Source: Hirundichthys speculiger
Lineage: Eukaryota; Chordata; Actinopteri; Beloniformes; Exocoetidae
Assembly: GCA_018398805.1 (NCBI GenBank)
Contig: JAGFBZ010002268.1
Span: 1,302,001-1,366,000 of the forward strand
Reading direction: 5' to 3'
Length of the DNA stretch: 64,000 bases
In this document: piece by piece, positions 31,400 to 44,700 of the stretch
How the letters are laid out: the number at the start of each line of letters is the position of its first letter
How positions within the stretch are numbered: position 1 is the stretch's first letter
Translations under genes and position numbers: made by a program
The notes under the pieces: generated by a model
What the model was told of the DNA's origin: nothing
What the model saw: the letters and a program-made list of their open reading frames with translations, nothing else
Databases searched by the model: none

Positions 31400-33740
31400 A
31401 TTTATTCATCAAAAAATGGCATGAGTTCCACAATGACACCGGTTGCAGCAGAGACTTTTTGAGCAGAAATATAATTTGTGTATCCATCACATGGCTTTCC
31501 ACTATTCTTGGCACTTTGAGTTAAAAATAAGACTCAGGTTAGGTTTTTTTTTTTTTTCTTTACTCCAGTGTTTCCTCACCAGAGCCCTCTGTATTCACGG
31601 GTGGTAGCTGGCTCTGGTTGCTATGGCCCTGGCCTGAAGTCTGCCCTTCTCTGGGTTGTGGTAGGGTCCATGCATCCACCCTACATCTGGTGGTGTTTGG
31701 TGCTAACTGACAGTTAGATTACATTATCAATATATAACAGTAAAACATTTTCTGCCACCACAGTTGAACACCCATATGTTCTGCCTTACACATGGTACAT
31801 CCCATACTGACTATGTAAAACCATCTGATCTATGCCACCTCCTGGCTCACCTGAAGGGTCAAGCCATCTTAGCTCAGCTATCTTATTATGAGGGGAAAGC
31901 ACAGGGAAATGTGTACCTCAACATTTAGATCAATAAATTGAATCATGTCCTTGTTACTAGCTCATACTACTAATACTACTCACATACAAATCACAGGAAG
32001 CTGAATGTCTTAAAAGTTGTGTATCTTCCACTGCTAGTATTAATAGTAAATTCTGTTGGTAGTGTATTACAATAAACATAACACAAATAACACAATTCCA
32101 CAAGCCGGCCAGATGGTCAGATAAAACAGGAACTGTACGTGATGTCTTGTGCGTACAAACTGTGTGCCACCTACTTAACAGATGACTTGGGTGACCCCAG
32201 GACGACACTTATTTACATGACTAATATTTGAAGTCAGTGAATATTATCAGGCACCACATGTAACTTACAGGAATATATGTACACAGCCTCAATCTGCATA
32301 TTCACATGTTAGTTCTTAACAGTTCCCCATGGTATCAAAATTCCCTCATACTTGTTTTTAATTATTCTTTGATAATGTTTATTAAGTGAATGTTTTATCA
32401 GGGGAAAAGAGTTGATGCTTTGTTCAGGAAAAACAAAGCGGTAGACATTGAGGTGTATTTTAGGGGCAAATTGGGTTCAAGAACAGTGTACAGCAGTCGG
32501 TCACCTTGAAGACAAACAGGATGCGTGGCTTAGATCTGCGGCAAACAGATCTGTCATGAGTCTGGGCATCCTTCCCCTGGGAGGCAGAGGGGAGACAAGA
32601 GTTCAGGCTGAGAGACAATTAAGAATGACCGACAGAGGAGAGCAAGGGGGGAAAGTGCTTAAAAAGGATTATATACAAAATGTCTGTCTGTACCTGCATC
32701 AAAATCTGGAACTATCTCTGACAACTTGTTAGCATATTAAGTAGCAAAAATGGTTAATAAAGACAAACAAAACCGATGAAAGCTGCTCCAGCTTTTAAAG
32801 ATATGGTATATTTGACCTATTTCAACTATGCTGAACATTCTAATTAATGCAAAACAGGTTCACCCTTTGATTAACTGGGAAAAAAACCCCAACTGTTTCA
32901 ATATTAACAAAAAGAGAAAAATATCTCACTCTAGTTATTTTATCTCTCCCAGTACGAAATCTGCAAATAAATAAAAAGAAAACTGGATACAACATTTGAC
33001 TCCATTATGGTTTTTTTTGTCCTTCCTTACATGAGAATGCTACATCATCTTAATAAGCTTGGGATGGATTAGAAATATTTAGTGTTGGTGTCTAATTGAG
33101 TCTTCCTTAAGAAAAATATACAATGTGTTCCCGAGGACAAGCTTGTTGCATCGGAAAGAAAGGAATGAGAGTTTTTTCAGCAAAATTTCATAGAAACCTT
33201 TTTTTGATGTTAAACAGATCTTTAGGTCTACTCCCATTGTGATTGTGGCTAACCAGCCTCTACTTTCGTCCTCACTGCTGTTTCTCATGGGATAGATTCT
33301 GCATTGGGCCATTGATCAATTAGGCAGTGTTTGCAGTTTAAAGGTTGAGAAATTACCAAAAGAAAATGTAGATTGAAATGTAATCTGTTTCCTTCCTTCC
33401 TTTGAGTTTTTATGAGTGACGGTGATAAAGGATAGGATGAAAAGAAATATTTGGCCTTGGTGTAATACATTTGTAACCTTTGAATATTTTCTCAGCACAA
33501 ATTACATCAATGAAGAACAGTATAAATGTATACTATAATATAATTACTGATAGGAGAATAAAATAACTGAATTTATCTATTTTTTTAATGACGTACATCT
33601 GACACATTTGTTGTTTTTAGCATTTGTAATTTATCAAGAAAACCTATCTAACGTTTTAGCCTCTGAGGTGCTGTGAGGTATGGTCACCTATGGCTCCATG
33701 CAAGAACAACTAGAATTTCTCAATCCCGATGCTATATCTA
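31400..33740. other. unassigned region
   Basis: Would hold gag and the 5' LTR if the gypsy element were complete, but neither is recognisable. T-run at 31539-31560. No gene supported. Confidence 0.5.
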
Positions 33741-33741
33741 T

Positions 33742-34090
33742 TAGGGTTGAGCGATTTGGACAGAATATCTAATTGTGATATTTCCCACAGATATTGCAAT
33801 TGTAGTTTTATTTTGCAATATAATGTTTGAAAGTCAAGAGTCAGTTCATTATTAATTACATAACACTTTAAAAAAGGAAATATTACTAGACCAGCACTGT
33901 CTGTGCGTCTTTTTGTTGGACATCCATTGTACTGTTGCATGTAGCACGTGTTGTAACGTTTCATTGTGTTGCCTCGTGGAGTAGCAAAATAATCAGTTTT
34001 GGGTTGCATAAATAATTCCAACCTTCAGGATTTGCTAATTGCTTCAGTTAAAATTTTGATTTTGATTAAATCGATGAATCTTTCAGCCTA
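33742..34090. mobile_element. possible hAT-type MITE
   Basis: Left end tagggttgagcgatttgg and right end gattaaatcgatgaatctttcagccta resemble a diverged TAGGG(C/T)TGA..GATT inverted repeat. No matching 8-bp duplication at the flanks, so the boundaries are tentative. Confidence 0.35.
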
Positions 34091-36525
34091 CACTGTTTGA
34101 CCACCTGTCGACCAACTTTTTCTCAGTGTAGCTTATGTGAACCTTTGAAGACCATTGTTTGATTCCTGCGTTACATGCTCTACACATGCTCTACGCCTGC
34201 TTAGTAGCGATTTCATGAAGCAGACATATGAAACTCATGAAAAGTTTGGCCTTGGTTCAGAGATGGTAACTCTTTCAATAATGTGCTCTGCCTTTATTCT
34301 CAACCGAAGGAAATCCTGCTTTCACTTTGCAGTGCTCACCTGTTCTTTTTATCTCTGCACCATAGATTAATATTGTAAAGCTTAAAGATACTACTGATCC
34401 TTTTCCCTCTTCTTCTTGTTATCTCTGTATTCCATCACTCCCAAACATATTCACTTCTTCACCTCCCCCACTTCCTTCTCTATACCTTCTTCCTGCTTGC
34501 GAATATTGCTTTTTCTTTTCTCCATCTCCCTTGTTTTCTCCTCTGCTCCATCTCAATCAAGAATGCCACAAGTTTTATGAATTCATCAAAATGATCATGG
34601 ACAATCCAGGGAGGCGTGCACGGAGGCAACAAGGCGAAACGATAGCAGTTGGAACAGACAGTGGAAAGAAAGAGAGAGGTAGGAGAAAGAAGAGCAAAGG
34701 GGGGGGTGGGGCTGTTATACTGCTGAATTTTAATGAGTACCAGTGGGAATTTCTTCTTCACTATTTTGTACTTGCCTCTTTTTCATTTTTTTTTTCCTAT
34801 GAGATGCACCCATCCACTACATGCCCCTGTATCACTGTCACATAAATGAGCTTTAACACAGTCTTGCTTTGGCCTGGCCAGAGCACATCACTGAATAGAG
34901 CTGTCAGCTGCACACCAAGAAACCATCGGACCAAAGTTCTAATTGAGCTGCCAATTTGTCATGTTTATCTTTGCTGTCTTCCAACATTCACCAAACCACA
35001 TATGCGGTACCCCTTCCTGAAAACAAGCAGAGATGTAAGCAGTGTTTCATTTCACGGCGGTTCTGCTGCTCATTAGTGAATTATTCATTCTTTTCATTAG
35101 AGCCTAACAGATAACATCACAGACTGACTTTGTGTGTCTTTTCTTTCCTCTGTTTTTTTCTTTATCAACAGCTTTTCTCCTGTATTAATTCTCTACAACC
35201 CCAATGGCCTATGGCTTCTTCATATTATGTTTTATTTTTTTGTACCTTTTGCTCCGGCAAAGAGTTTATAATCCCTTGCTCTAACAGAATAGTATGAATG
35301 AATGCTTCATTATGAACAAGTATTAATAATAACAACAATAATAATAGTAATAATAAAGTATATTCACGGTGGTTTTAAAGTTATTTGAAGGTGATTACTG
35401 GAAGATAGAAGCAGAAGGGAGCAGGGGAACACACACACACACCCACACACACACACAAAAGAAAAAAAAAGTGTTGCAAGCTCTGGCCGGAAGGTGAGGT
35501 GTTTTTCTGAAAGGCTAATTTGCAGCGCAGGCAGTGGAGACATCTTGTGAACAAACCACAAAACCCTCTCAGGGGGATTTTAACACAGCGGTGGAAGTCG
35601 GTTATTAAGCAGCAAATTAAAGGTGGCTTCTCCACAGAAAAAACATTGTCAGCTGTAAATAAGGCTGCATCCGATTCTTGCTCAGACTCTAATCCTTTTC
35701 CTTGGTCTCCTGTCTAGTCTTGCATAGAATTTCCTTCTTCATGCAACGTTAACGGAGCATATTAGGTCCATTACTGAGTTTTCTCTTCAGAGGGTATGAA
35801 AGGTTGGACGTGTTGAGTTTAAATCAGGGTAATTTCTGCTGAGTTTCTTTTGAACTGGAAATGATGGACTCTGCAAGAGGTGAGGCAAAATGACCTGCTG
35901 TGTTGTTGCCAACGTCAGTGGGGACCCATTTAGTGATCACAGAAAAGGTTTGTGGCAGTTGTGTTCATGACCAGCAGCTTTTCTCACATCTTTACCGTTC
36001 ACTTTCTAATAGTCTATGTTCAGCATCCTCATTTTTATTAAGAAAACTGACAAATAAATAATAGCTAATAAAATAAAATAACCCAAGGCATTTTATGCGA
36101 AGTATGGGCAGACAATGGGTGATATTTGTGATGCACAGAAGAATAAGATCATGTGTATAAGTTATATAACTGCAGAAAAAAATGGTAGACCTAACGTTCT
36201 TTAAAAAAATTGTATTGGGTATGACAAACAGTGGCTGGCTTGACAGCAGTAAGCTATTTAGATCCTCAATACACTTCCCGAAGCAAACAAGACGTCGCTG
36301 CTCGAACGCTTCCAAAATGTGAATTATATGATTGATTGTCTGATGAAATTGAACTTGTTTTAACTCCATGAAAGGGAGGAGACAGAAAGTTATTCAGATT
36401 ATGTGGAAGTAAATGTGCTCCCAACCAGGTTTTGTTCACAGTTACCGCAGTAACAGACTCCAAGTATAAGTTACCTCAGTTTCTGAAACAGTCTCAATTG
36501 AACCCTCTTGCTCAGGGTTAAGTTA
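34091..36525. other. unassigned region with one candidate exon
   Basis: Mostly unrecognised; T-rich and pyrimidine-rich between 34380 and 34560. Contains a (CA)n tract at 35430-35457 and small AAT repeats near 35325-35355. A 117-bp open segment with splice-like borders lies at 34562-34678. Confidence 0.5.
34562..34678 (+). other. weak candidate host exon
   Basis: A strong pyrimidine tract and ag precede position 34562, and gtagga follows 34678 with AG before it. The enclosed 117 bp (39 codons) are open and read CHKFYEFIKMIMDNPGRRAR then RQQGETIAVGTDSGKKERG. I do not recognise the protein. Open frames of this length arise by chance, and the flanks are also open in this frame, so the call is speculative. 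Confidence 0.15.
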
Positions 36526-37026
36526 CAGTATTGGCCCAAATATAAGACAATAATTTATTCTAGAAATCATATTGTTGAAAATGGGATCGTCTTATAATCA
36601 AGGTCTAGACTTTTCTATTGTAATTACACATCTGCGCCGCTAGATGGAGCTGCACCAAAGTCACCAGTAAACCAAAGGAGCGTCACAGTGAGTGCATGCG
36701 AGCACGATCTGATGTTTATTAACATTATAAACATCAGTTTATTAAAAGTACTATATTTTGAATATCTTAAATAACATAGAAGCCTGACACGTACCTCACC
36801 TTAAGTATGTTACCATACTTCCTAAAAAAGATGAAATCATTAAAATGTTTAACAATACAGGAGGATGTTATCTTTGTGATTTTTTTTCTATAAAAAAATT
36901 GTACAATAAAAAGCTGTTTTATGAATAACCTTATTGCCTTCAACATATTTTTATTTTCCCAAAATGATATTTGAAAAATAGGGGTTGTCTTATAATCAGA
37001 GTCGTCCTATATTTGAGCCAGTACGC
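36526..37026 (-). mobile_element. TA-flanked MITE (cagtattggccc), copy 1
   Basis: The 501-bp element has ends cagtattggcccaaatataa and, inverted, gcgtactggctcaaatatag, with TA on both sides (36524-36525, 37027-37028). Interior motifs cttataatcaaggtctagac, ctgcgccgctagatggagct and aacatatttttattttccca match the other copy at 59515-60111 in inverse orientation. No transposase. TA target and TIR suggest the Tc1/mariner/pogo group. Confidence 0.75.
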
Positions 37027-39045
37027 TATCTTCCTTTGTAAAACGGAAAACTCTGAGTTGCCCGAAGTTCAGGTTTAGCATACTCAGAGTTTCTGCATAA
37101 CCCGCCTTCTGAAAACAGGCCCCTTAATGTTTGGATGCAGTAGCTTCAACCTGACCAGACAAAGTTAGGACACCATACTTTGATCTTCACTACAGACAGT
37201 AATAAACATTAGATTTCTGATATATTTATATATTCATATATTTTGCTCCTTTCTCTCAGCAGGCACATCTTAAAATGGGAATCGGTCAGGACAGCAGGTG
37301 GGCCAATCCAGTGCCCATACCCTCTTCATCTGAAGTCATGTCTGAAATGTGTGCAGAATTTAGTTATGCATTGTCTTATAAAAAATGTGTGGATGTCCTT
37401 GGAAAATATGTTACCTTAAAGGCAGCTTTAAAAATCTCAGTATACTATTTGTATATCACAAACCCTGGATTTGGTCATTCATAGATATGTATGAATGGTT
37501 GTGCTAGTCTTTGGTCCAGATCATGACATAATTCAACTGCTTGAAATGCATAATTGAATATCTGGTAAGTTGCTCTTTATGCTGTTTAAATTTATATAGA
37601 AAGTTTTGACTTCACAATAATAAAGTTGTGGCCACAACTTGATAATTCATAGCTCATTCCGCTCACTCACTCACTCACTCACTCACTCTCACTCACTCAC
37701 TCACTCACTCACTCACTCACTCACTCACTCACTCACTTTCAGAATTTAGAATAAAAACTTCCATTCCCCAGCCATACCTGGAGCCTATTGATTACACGAA
37801 GCCAATATCTTGACAGCAATATCTCTTTAGAGAGCAGCCAAGAATTGTTTTCCCTCTTATTCTTCATTTAGTGATACAACCAATGGGCACTAGTCTATGT
37901 CTGATATTTCTCAGATGTACACCACTTTGATTTTATCTGACTCAGCAAGGAACGCTGGCATTGGTGTGTGTGCTGCAGAAAGTCTAAGTTCCTGGAAAAG
38001 GAGACACAGTCAGTCTGTTTACAGACCAAAGGAGACCAACCAGGGCTTTCTTTTCTATAATCACACCTGTGGACATTATTCATACCAAATTAATTCCTCC
38101 ACATTGCCATCCCTGAAAAGTTCTTGTCATAATACCCAAAACTGGCAGGTGAAGGGACTGCAATAAGGTGGCAATGTGAAAGCAGATCCAAATTTATGTC
38201 CTTTAAAGTCTTCCTAAGGCATGCCTAATAGCCTGCATTAACTTGGATTATGTAGATAACTGATTTGATGTTGCAATTTGTCCTCTTAAACTTTATAAGC
38301 AATAAGAACTGTCAAGGATAATATTGAATAGAGGACAGCAGATGTGAATGCTGCAGATTCTCAGTAATCATGTGTAAAACAGCTTTTGAATAAACCAACT
38401 GGTGATGTATGACTAAAGCGAAGGTTAGGCTGCGCAGTCATCCCTTTGATGAGGCCAGATTTGTGTATCAGTCATAAGCCAGTGCCACGACCTTACTCAC
38501 TCTAAATGGGCTTAGTGCAAAGCCAAATGGTATAACTTTGGAGTTGATCTATCTGTAACATGGAGCAGAATGGGCTTATTGTGTATTGCTGAACCACCTA
38601 ATGCTTATTTATGGATGCCTCAAGGAAAGCTGAGCTCTGATGTAAACAAATCAGCAGGGTTAATATGTTATTAGTACTATCTCCATGTACCAACTGAACA
38701 GCAGATACTGGCACTGAAAAATGCTTTATCTGCTTATAGTGAGCAGCACAGCTTCAGGCTAAGCACTGATTTTGTTCTCTTAGAATTGATGGATATTTAT
38801 AATTGTTCCTGTAGAACTATATAATCTGTTAATCCTTGTTTATCTAATTATGGTTGATCTCTTCAGTGATTTCAAAGATGAGAACTGGAAAATGAGCCAG
38901 ATGATATCCTAGTCAGTCAACCTACTGAGCTGGGATGAATTTAGTTGTGGTAAAGTTGATGCTATGTTGCACCGCTGTAAGTGAAAAGACACTAACTAAG
39001 AAAATCTCTTTTATGATCTGCAAATGTATTTATTTTCTCACAAAT
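37027..39045. other. unassigned region
   Basis: No gene or interspersed repeat recognised apart from the (TCAC)n tract. Candidate host DNA. Confidence 0.5.
37665..37738. repeat. (TCAC)n microsatellite
   Basis: About 18 tetranucleotide units with one interruption (actctcact) near 37687. Confidence 0.95.
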
Positions 39046-39049
39046 CACT

Positions 39050-39600
39050 TTCAGAGACAAGTTTTAACTGGTCTAGTGTATCTGTCTGTGTCTGTGCCTT
39101 CCTTACATTGGAGCTGATGTTGATTTCATAGGTGAGGTTGCAAATAATGTGCACACCAAGAAACTTTGTACTCTTGGCTTTACTTAGGAGCCACTGATGA
39201 TCAGGGCAGGATGCTCAACAGGCACTCTTCAGAAATCAACTATAATCTCTTTGTTTTATTTACCAGATATTATAACCATTAAGAGACAAACCGTTAGTGT
39301 GACATCAGCCCGCTAGTTGTTTCCCCTCCTGTCTTGATAGCATTTCATTGTTGATACTGACAGATCCTACAACTGTTGCATGATTAGCAAATCTAACAGT
39401 GAGGTGAGGTTGGATTCCAACTTGGCCATGCAGTAATGGGTGAGTAGTATGAACAGCAGTAGGCTGAGCATACAGCCTTATAGACCACCTGCACTCACCA
39501 TGATGGTACCTAATGTTCTGCTGCTGATATGCACTGACTGCGTTTCCTGTCAGGAATCCTAGAATCCAGTGGCAGACCAACAGAAAGAGTTTTAAGTTAT
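39050..39600 (-). pseudogene. Rex1/CR1-type LINE reverse transcriptase fragment
   Basis: The minus strand reads WILGFLTGNAVSA near 39560, RLYAQPTAVHTTHPLLHGQV in one frame and LTVRFANHATVVGSVSINNE near 39390, then NGLSLN near 39285 and STKFLGVHIICNLTYEINIS near 39140. The order '.WI..FLT.R', 'G.PQGCMLSPLL...LTH.C', 'RFADD.TVVG.I' and 'KFLGVHI...LTW..N' is that of fish LINE reverse transcriptases in the CR1/Rex1/L2 group. The FADD active site is FANH here. Only the palm and thumb remain. Confidence 0.65.
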
Positions 39601-39775
39601 TGATGATTTTAAAAGTATGAAATTGCCATTTGGGTTCTCAGTGTCACACTGTTGTGAAACCACAATGCCTCAGTGCAATGTAGGGGAGAATGGGGTATTG
39701 TGAGACACTGGGTAATGAGAGACACCCCCTGTATCTAAGAAACAGGACGCAGCTGTGGTCATTTGAGTAGCTGAT

Positions 39776-40258
39776 TGTCAAGGCTCATCCTTTTCACCAT
39801 GGCCAGGAAGAGCCTGACTCCGCTGTGCTGTGGTAAGCATGTGTTTTGTACAAAAGTACATTTTTGGATGTAAAAGTACATTTTTTGGTTTTCACCATAA
39901 TTAACTCTGGTGCCAGAAGTAATTGATTCAAGCGGACAAACTCATATCATGTATATTGTTGAACTATCATGTATATTGTTGAACTATCGCCTTTTAAACA
40001 GCATGAAAAATCAATCATACCAAGGATGTCAAGGCTCATCCTTTTCACCATGGCCAGGAAGAGCCTGACTCCGCTGTGCTGTGGTAAGCATGTGTTTTGT
40101 ACAAAAGTACATTTTTGGATGTAAAAGTACATTTTTTGGTTTTCACCATAATTAACTCTGGTGCCAGAAGTAATTGATTCAAGCGGACAAACTCATATCA
40201 TGTATATTGTTGAACTATCGCCTTTTAAACAGCATGAAAAATCAATCATACCAAGGAA
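39776..40258 (+). repeat. tandem duplication at the 5' end of pogo copy 1
   Basis: The unit tgtcaaggctcatcc...aaaatcaatcataccaagga occurs twice, starting at 39776 and 40027. The first copy holds an extra 20-bp duplication (catgtatattgttgaactat). Each unit includes a putative noncoding first exon ending gctgtg|gtaagc. The copies are almost identical, so the event is recent compared with the decay of the element. Confidence 0.85.
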
Positions 40259-41755
40259 ATACAACAGGAAGACAACCTGGGGCCGAACCTTCATTGAAAA
40301 GATGGAAAGTGCAGCCACTGAGGTCATGGAGAAAAAGAGGCCCTTAAGATGTGTTTCAAAGGAGCGGTATATTGACAAGTCAAGCCTTCTAAGATTTATA
40401 ACAAAGAATCAGCTGGGCCTGGACTGTGGTACTGTTGGCTGGGACTCAGTAGCCATGGCAAAGAGAATTTTCACAGATGAGATGGAGGAGGAACTCGCCA
40501 AACACCTGAAAGAACTTGCTGAACAGTCCTATGGCCTCTCTCCAGCTAAGTGCCGCACACTGGCCTTTGAGTATGCAGACAAGAACCATGTCCCCATGCA
40601 GACAAGAACCATGTCCTCATGCCTGCCAATTGGGAGGAGACACAGTCTGCAGGTCAAGAGTGGTTCCGCAGCTTTCTAGCACGTCGCCAGCTTTCTGTCC
40701 GAACTCCAGAAGCAACATCCCTTGGAAGGGCCACTGGCTTCAATACAACGACTGTTGGGGATTTCTTTGATAATCTGGCAGTGTCATGGACAGGTGGGTG
40801 AATTGATTGTTCCAATGCATGTGTTTTATTCTCTAAAATTAAGTAGTTTAGGTTCCCTTTCTCCTTATCTTTAACAGGCATAAATTCCCCCCACACATGA
40901 TTTTTAATGTGGACGAAACAGGTCTTCATACGGTACAAAGGCCTCACCAGGTGAGATAGATGAGACACACACACAAGGCTGACATGTGTAGCTTGTAATA
41001 ATATAATAAACAGGTCGGGGGGACCTCCGAGCGAGCTAGGCCGAGAATGGTGCTCTGAAATCGGATAGGCGATGGAGCCAGCAGTCTCTCATCCACCTCC
41101 AGGACACGGCTGGAATTGTGTATCTGGGCTGGGTGCCTCTGACTGGGCTCCAGCAGACTCATCCACATCCAGAACCATCCTGGAGCTCTGGGGGGGTTAC
41201 CCTGGTACCATGCAGCAGCCCGTCATCACCTCAGGCTTCCAGCTCGGTCCTGGTCCTCCACCAGGCTTCGGTTCTGCTAAGAACCAGGCTCTGGTCCCCC
41301 TAACAACCAGGCTCGGGCTTCCAGCCCGGTCCTGGTCCTCCTCCAGGCTCCAGTTCTGCTAACAGCCAGGCTATGGATATGGATAATCTATGGATAATCT
41401 TAAAGCTCACATATCACTCAGGGCAGTAGAACTCGCCAGGAGCAATGGTATCGTTATGCTCACTCTTCCACCTCACACATCCCATCACATGCAGCCTCTG
41501 GATGTGGCCGTATACAGTCCGTTCAATACCGTTCAATACGCCCAATACAGCTGAGCTCTCAATGTGTGTATGCAATCGAATCCTGGCAAAACAGTCACCA
41601 TCTACCAGGTTGCAGGACTTGTGAGTCAAGCCTTCATGACAACCGTGACACCACAAAACGTGACTTCTGGGTTTAGGTCCACTGGGATTTTCCCATACAA
41701 TCGTGACATTTTCCCAGATGAAGCGTTTGCACCATCCATCGACTGCTTCTAGAAT
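40240..41755 (+). pseudogene. pogo/CENP-B-like transposase, copy 1, exons in part
   Basis: The frame starts IIPRKYNRKTTWGRTFIEKM; the initiator ATG of copy 2 is ATA here. The psq-type HTH (KERYIDKSSLLRFI) is followed by the CENP-B-type DNA-binding half (AKRIFTDEMEEELAKHLKEL, WFRSFLARRQLSVRTPEATS). An 84-bp GT-AG intron (40794-40877) separates this from FPPHMIFNVDETGLH with the first catalytic D. A second donor is at 40951. The rest of that intron and the next coding part are deleted or scrambled until 41385, where MDNLKAHI (second D) is still recognisable. Downstream RLHTH-type shifts and stops follow. A 22-bp duplication at 40583-40620 shifts the frame. Confidence 0.75.
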
Positions 41756-44700
41756 GCGCCGCAAGGTGGCTGCATATTGTAGTTGCTCTGACTTTGGTTT
41801 TCATAATTTTTTCGATTTTTTGAAATACAGTTGTCTTTTTAATTAATTTATTTTGAAGAGGTTTTTTATGTCGGATGGAGGCTGTGCTGCACAGGAGAGT
41901 TTTCAGTATACTTTTGTCTCTTTTTGGCTGTCGCCGATACTTGTTATGATGTGTCTCCATGGCAACGGTGGACTTGTTTAAAGTCGTAATCAACTGTTAA
42001 ACTCTCTAAAATGAGGATTAACAGTGATATAATGCGACAAATCCCGATGGAGTTGAGAAGAAAGAGAAGAGGATGCAGGGCAGGAGTGAAGCAAAGAGAA
42101 AAGCGGTGGAGATTTAAACCGTTTCTTCCAACTGTTGTGATGGGTAACGTCAGATCGCTAGCTAACAAAACGGACGAGTTTGAGGTGCTAACCAGGTCCC
42201 AGAGAGAATACAGAGAATGTAGTCTCATGTGTTTCACCGGGGACGTGGCTGCATGAACACATCCCGGACTGTAACGTGTCTGTTCGCGGCTTTAAGACGG
42301 TCCGTACAGACCACAGTAAGCAACTCAGCGGGAAGCTGAGGGGAGGTGGGATCACAGTGCTGGTTAACCAGCGTTGGTGTCATCCTGGTCACGTCACCGT
42401 CAAGGAGAAGATCTGCACGAGGGACTTTGAACTGTTAGCTGTGAGTTTCCATCCTTATTATTTACCCAGAGGGTTTTCCTGTGTCATTCTGGTAGTGGTT
42501 TATATTGTACCTGGTATCGCTCCAGACGCAGCCTGTGATGTCATCAGCACCGTCATTGCAAGGCTGCAAACACAGTATCCAAACTCAGTTATGGCGATCT
42601 CTGGAGACTTCAACAATGTCTCCCTCTCTGCAGCTTTACCATCATTCCAGCAGTTTGTCAACTGCTCCACCAGAGAAAATAAGATGTTGGACTTATTTTA
42701 TGCAAATATTAAAAATGCATACAGCTGCTCTGCCCTGCCACCTTTAGGAAGATCTGAACATGTCTGGTTCTTCTCACCTCCACCTACAAGCCCAATCGTT
42801 CAGCAGCAAGCAGTGATCACAAAAACTATTAAAACCTGGTCTAGTGAAGCTGAAGATGCTCTGAAAGGTTGCTTTGAGGCTACGGACTGGAATGCCCTCT
42901 GTGAACCTCATGGAGACAACATCAACGCCATGACTGAGTGATTACATAAACTTCTGTGTGGACAGCATCGTTCCAACAAGAACTGTGAGGTGCTTCCCCA
43001 ATAACAAACCCTGGATCACCAGAGACCTGAAAAAGCTGCTGAACATCAAAAAGAAAGCCTTCAGGGATGGAGACAGGGAGTTATTGAAGACAACACAAAA
43101 ACAAATTAAAGCACAAACCAGGAAGTGCAAGGAGGACTACAGGAAGAAGCTAGAAAGTCAGCTCCTGCAGAACAACGTGAGGCAAAGGGGGACCAGACTG
43201 ATGGAGGTCTGGACAGAGCTAATGAACTGAACAGGTTCTTCAATAGGTTCAGTTCCCCCCCTGCCTCCAGCCCAACAGACCACACACCCTCCATGAGCCC
43301 ACAGCTTTCCTGTCACACCTCCACTCTGTCACCCTGCAGCTCAGTCATGGACCAGAAAACAGCGTCATCTTTCTCCACCTCGGAGACCTCCTCTGCCTCC
43401 CCCTCCACTCTGTCTGTCTCCTGCAATCAGGTCAAAAAACACCTAGAGAAACTGAACCAGAACAAGGCTGCAGGTCCAGACGGTGTCTGTCCCAGAGTTC
43501 TCAAGACCTGCTCATTGCAACTATGTCCGATTCTCCAGCACCTCTTCAACACCAGTCTGAGACAGAAAACAGTTCCTGTGCTGTGGAAAACATCCTGCCT
43601 TGTTCCAGTGCCTAAAAAACCACAACCAGCTGAACCTAACGACTACAGACCAGTTGCCCTGACATCTCACATCATGAAAGTCCTGGAGAGACTCTTACTG
43701 GCCCACCTCAACAAGCAGGTCAGCACCTTTCAGGACCCATTTCAGTTTGCATATCGTGATGGGCTTGGGGTTGAAGATGCCATCATCTACGTGCTTCACA
43801 GAGCCCACTCTCATCTGGACCAATCAGGCAGCACTTTGAGGGTCATGTTCTTTGATTTCGCAAGTGCTTTTAATACAATTCAGACTGCATTGTTATGTGA
43901 GAAGCTCCATAAGTTCCAGGTGGATTCCTCCACAACCTCCTGGATTTATGACTACCTCACAAACAGACCATAGTTTGTGAGACTGAAAGGTTGTGTGTCT
44001 GAGATGGAGGTCAGCAGCATTGGAGCACCACAAGGAACTGTTCTCTCACCATTTCTCTTCATGCTCTACACCTCTGACTTCCAGTACAACTCTGAGTCCT
44101 GTCATCTGCAGAAATACTCTGATTACTCTGCAGTTGTTGGGTGTATCAGCAACGGACAAGAAGCACAGTACAAAGAACTGATCTGTCAGTATGTGAAATG
44201 GTGTAGTAACAATCATCTCATATTAAATACCAGCAAAACTAAGGAGATGATTGTCGACTTCAGGAGGAGCAAGGCAGTGTTTCCATCCTGGGAAAGGAGG
44301 TGAAGGTGGTGGAGGAATACAAGTACCTTGGAGTTCAGCTTGACAACAGACTGGAGTGGAAGTGCAACACAGAATACGTCTTCAAGAAAGATCAGAGCAG
44401 ACTCTACTTTTTAAGAAAGCCGAGATCTTTTAATGTCTGCACAAGATGTTGCACATCTTCTTTAAGTCTGTTCTGGAAAGTGCAATCAACTTTGCAGCCA
44501 TCTGCTGGGGCAGCAGCATCAGAACCAGAGACCTCAACAGAATCAACAAACTGATCAGGAAAGCTGGATCTGTGCTGGGTGTAACTCTGGAGCCGCTGGA
44601 GCTGATTGTACAAAAAAGAATGCTGCACAAGCAGATGAAGATGATGGAGGACTCTTCACACCCTCTCCACGACACAGTGATCAAACAACAGTGTTCAGTG

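Noticed and set aside
37665..37738. CRISPR-like array
   Set aside because: A pure tetranucleotide microsatellite without spacers, in vertebrate DNA.
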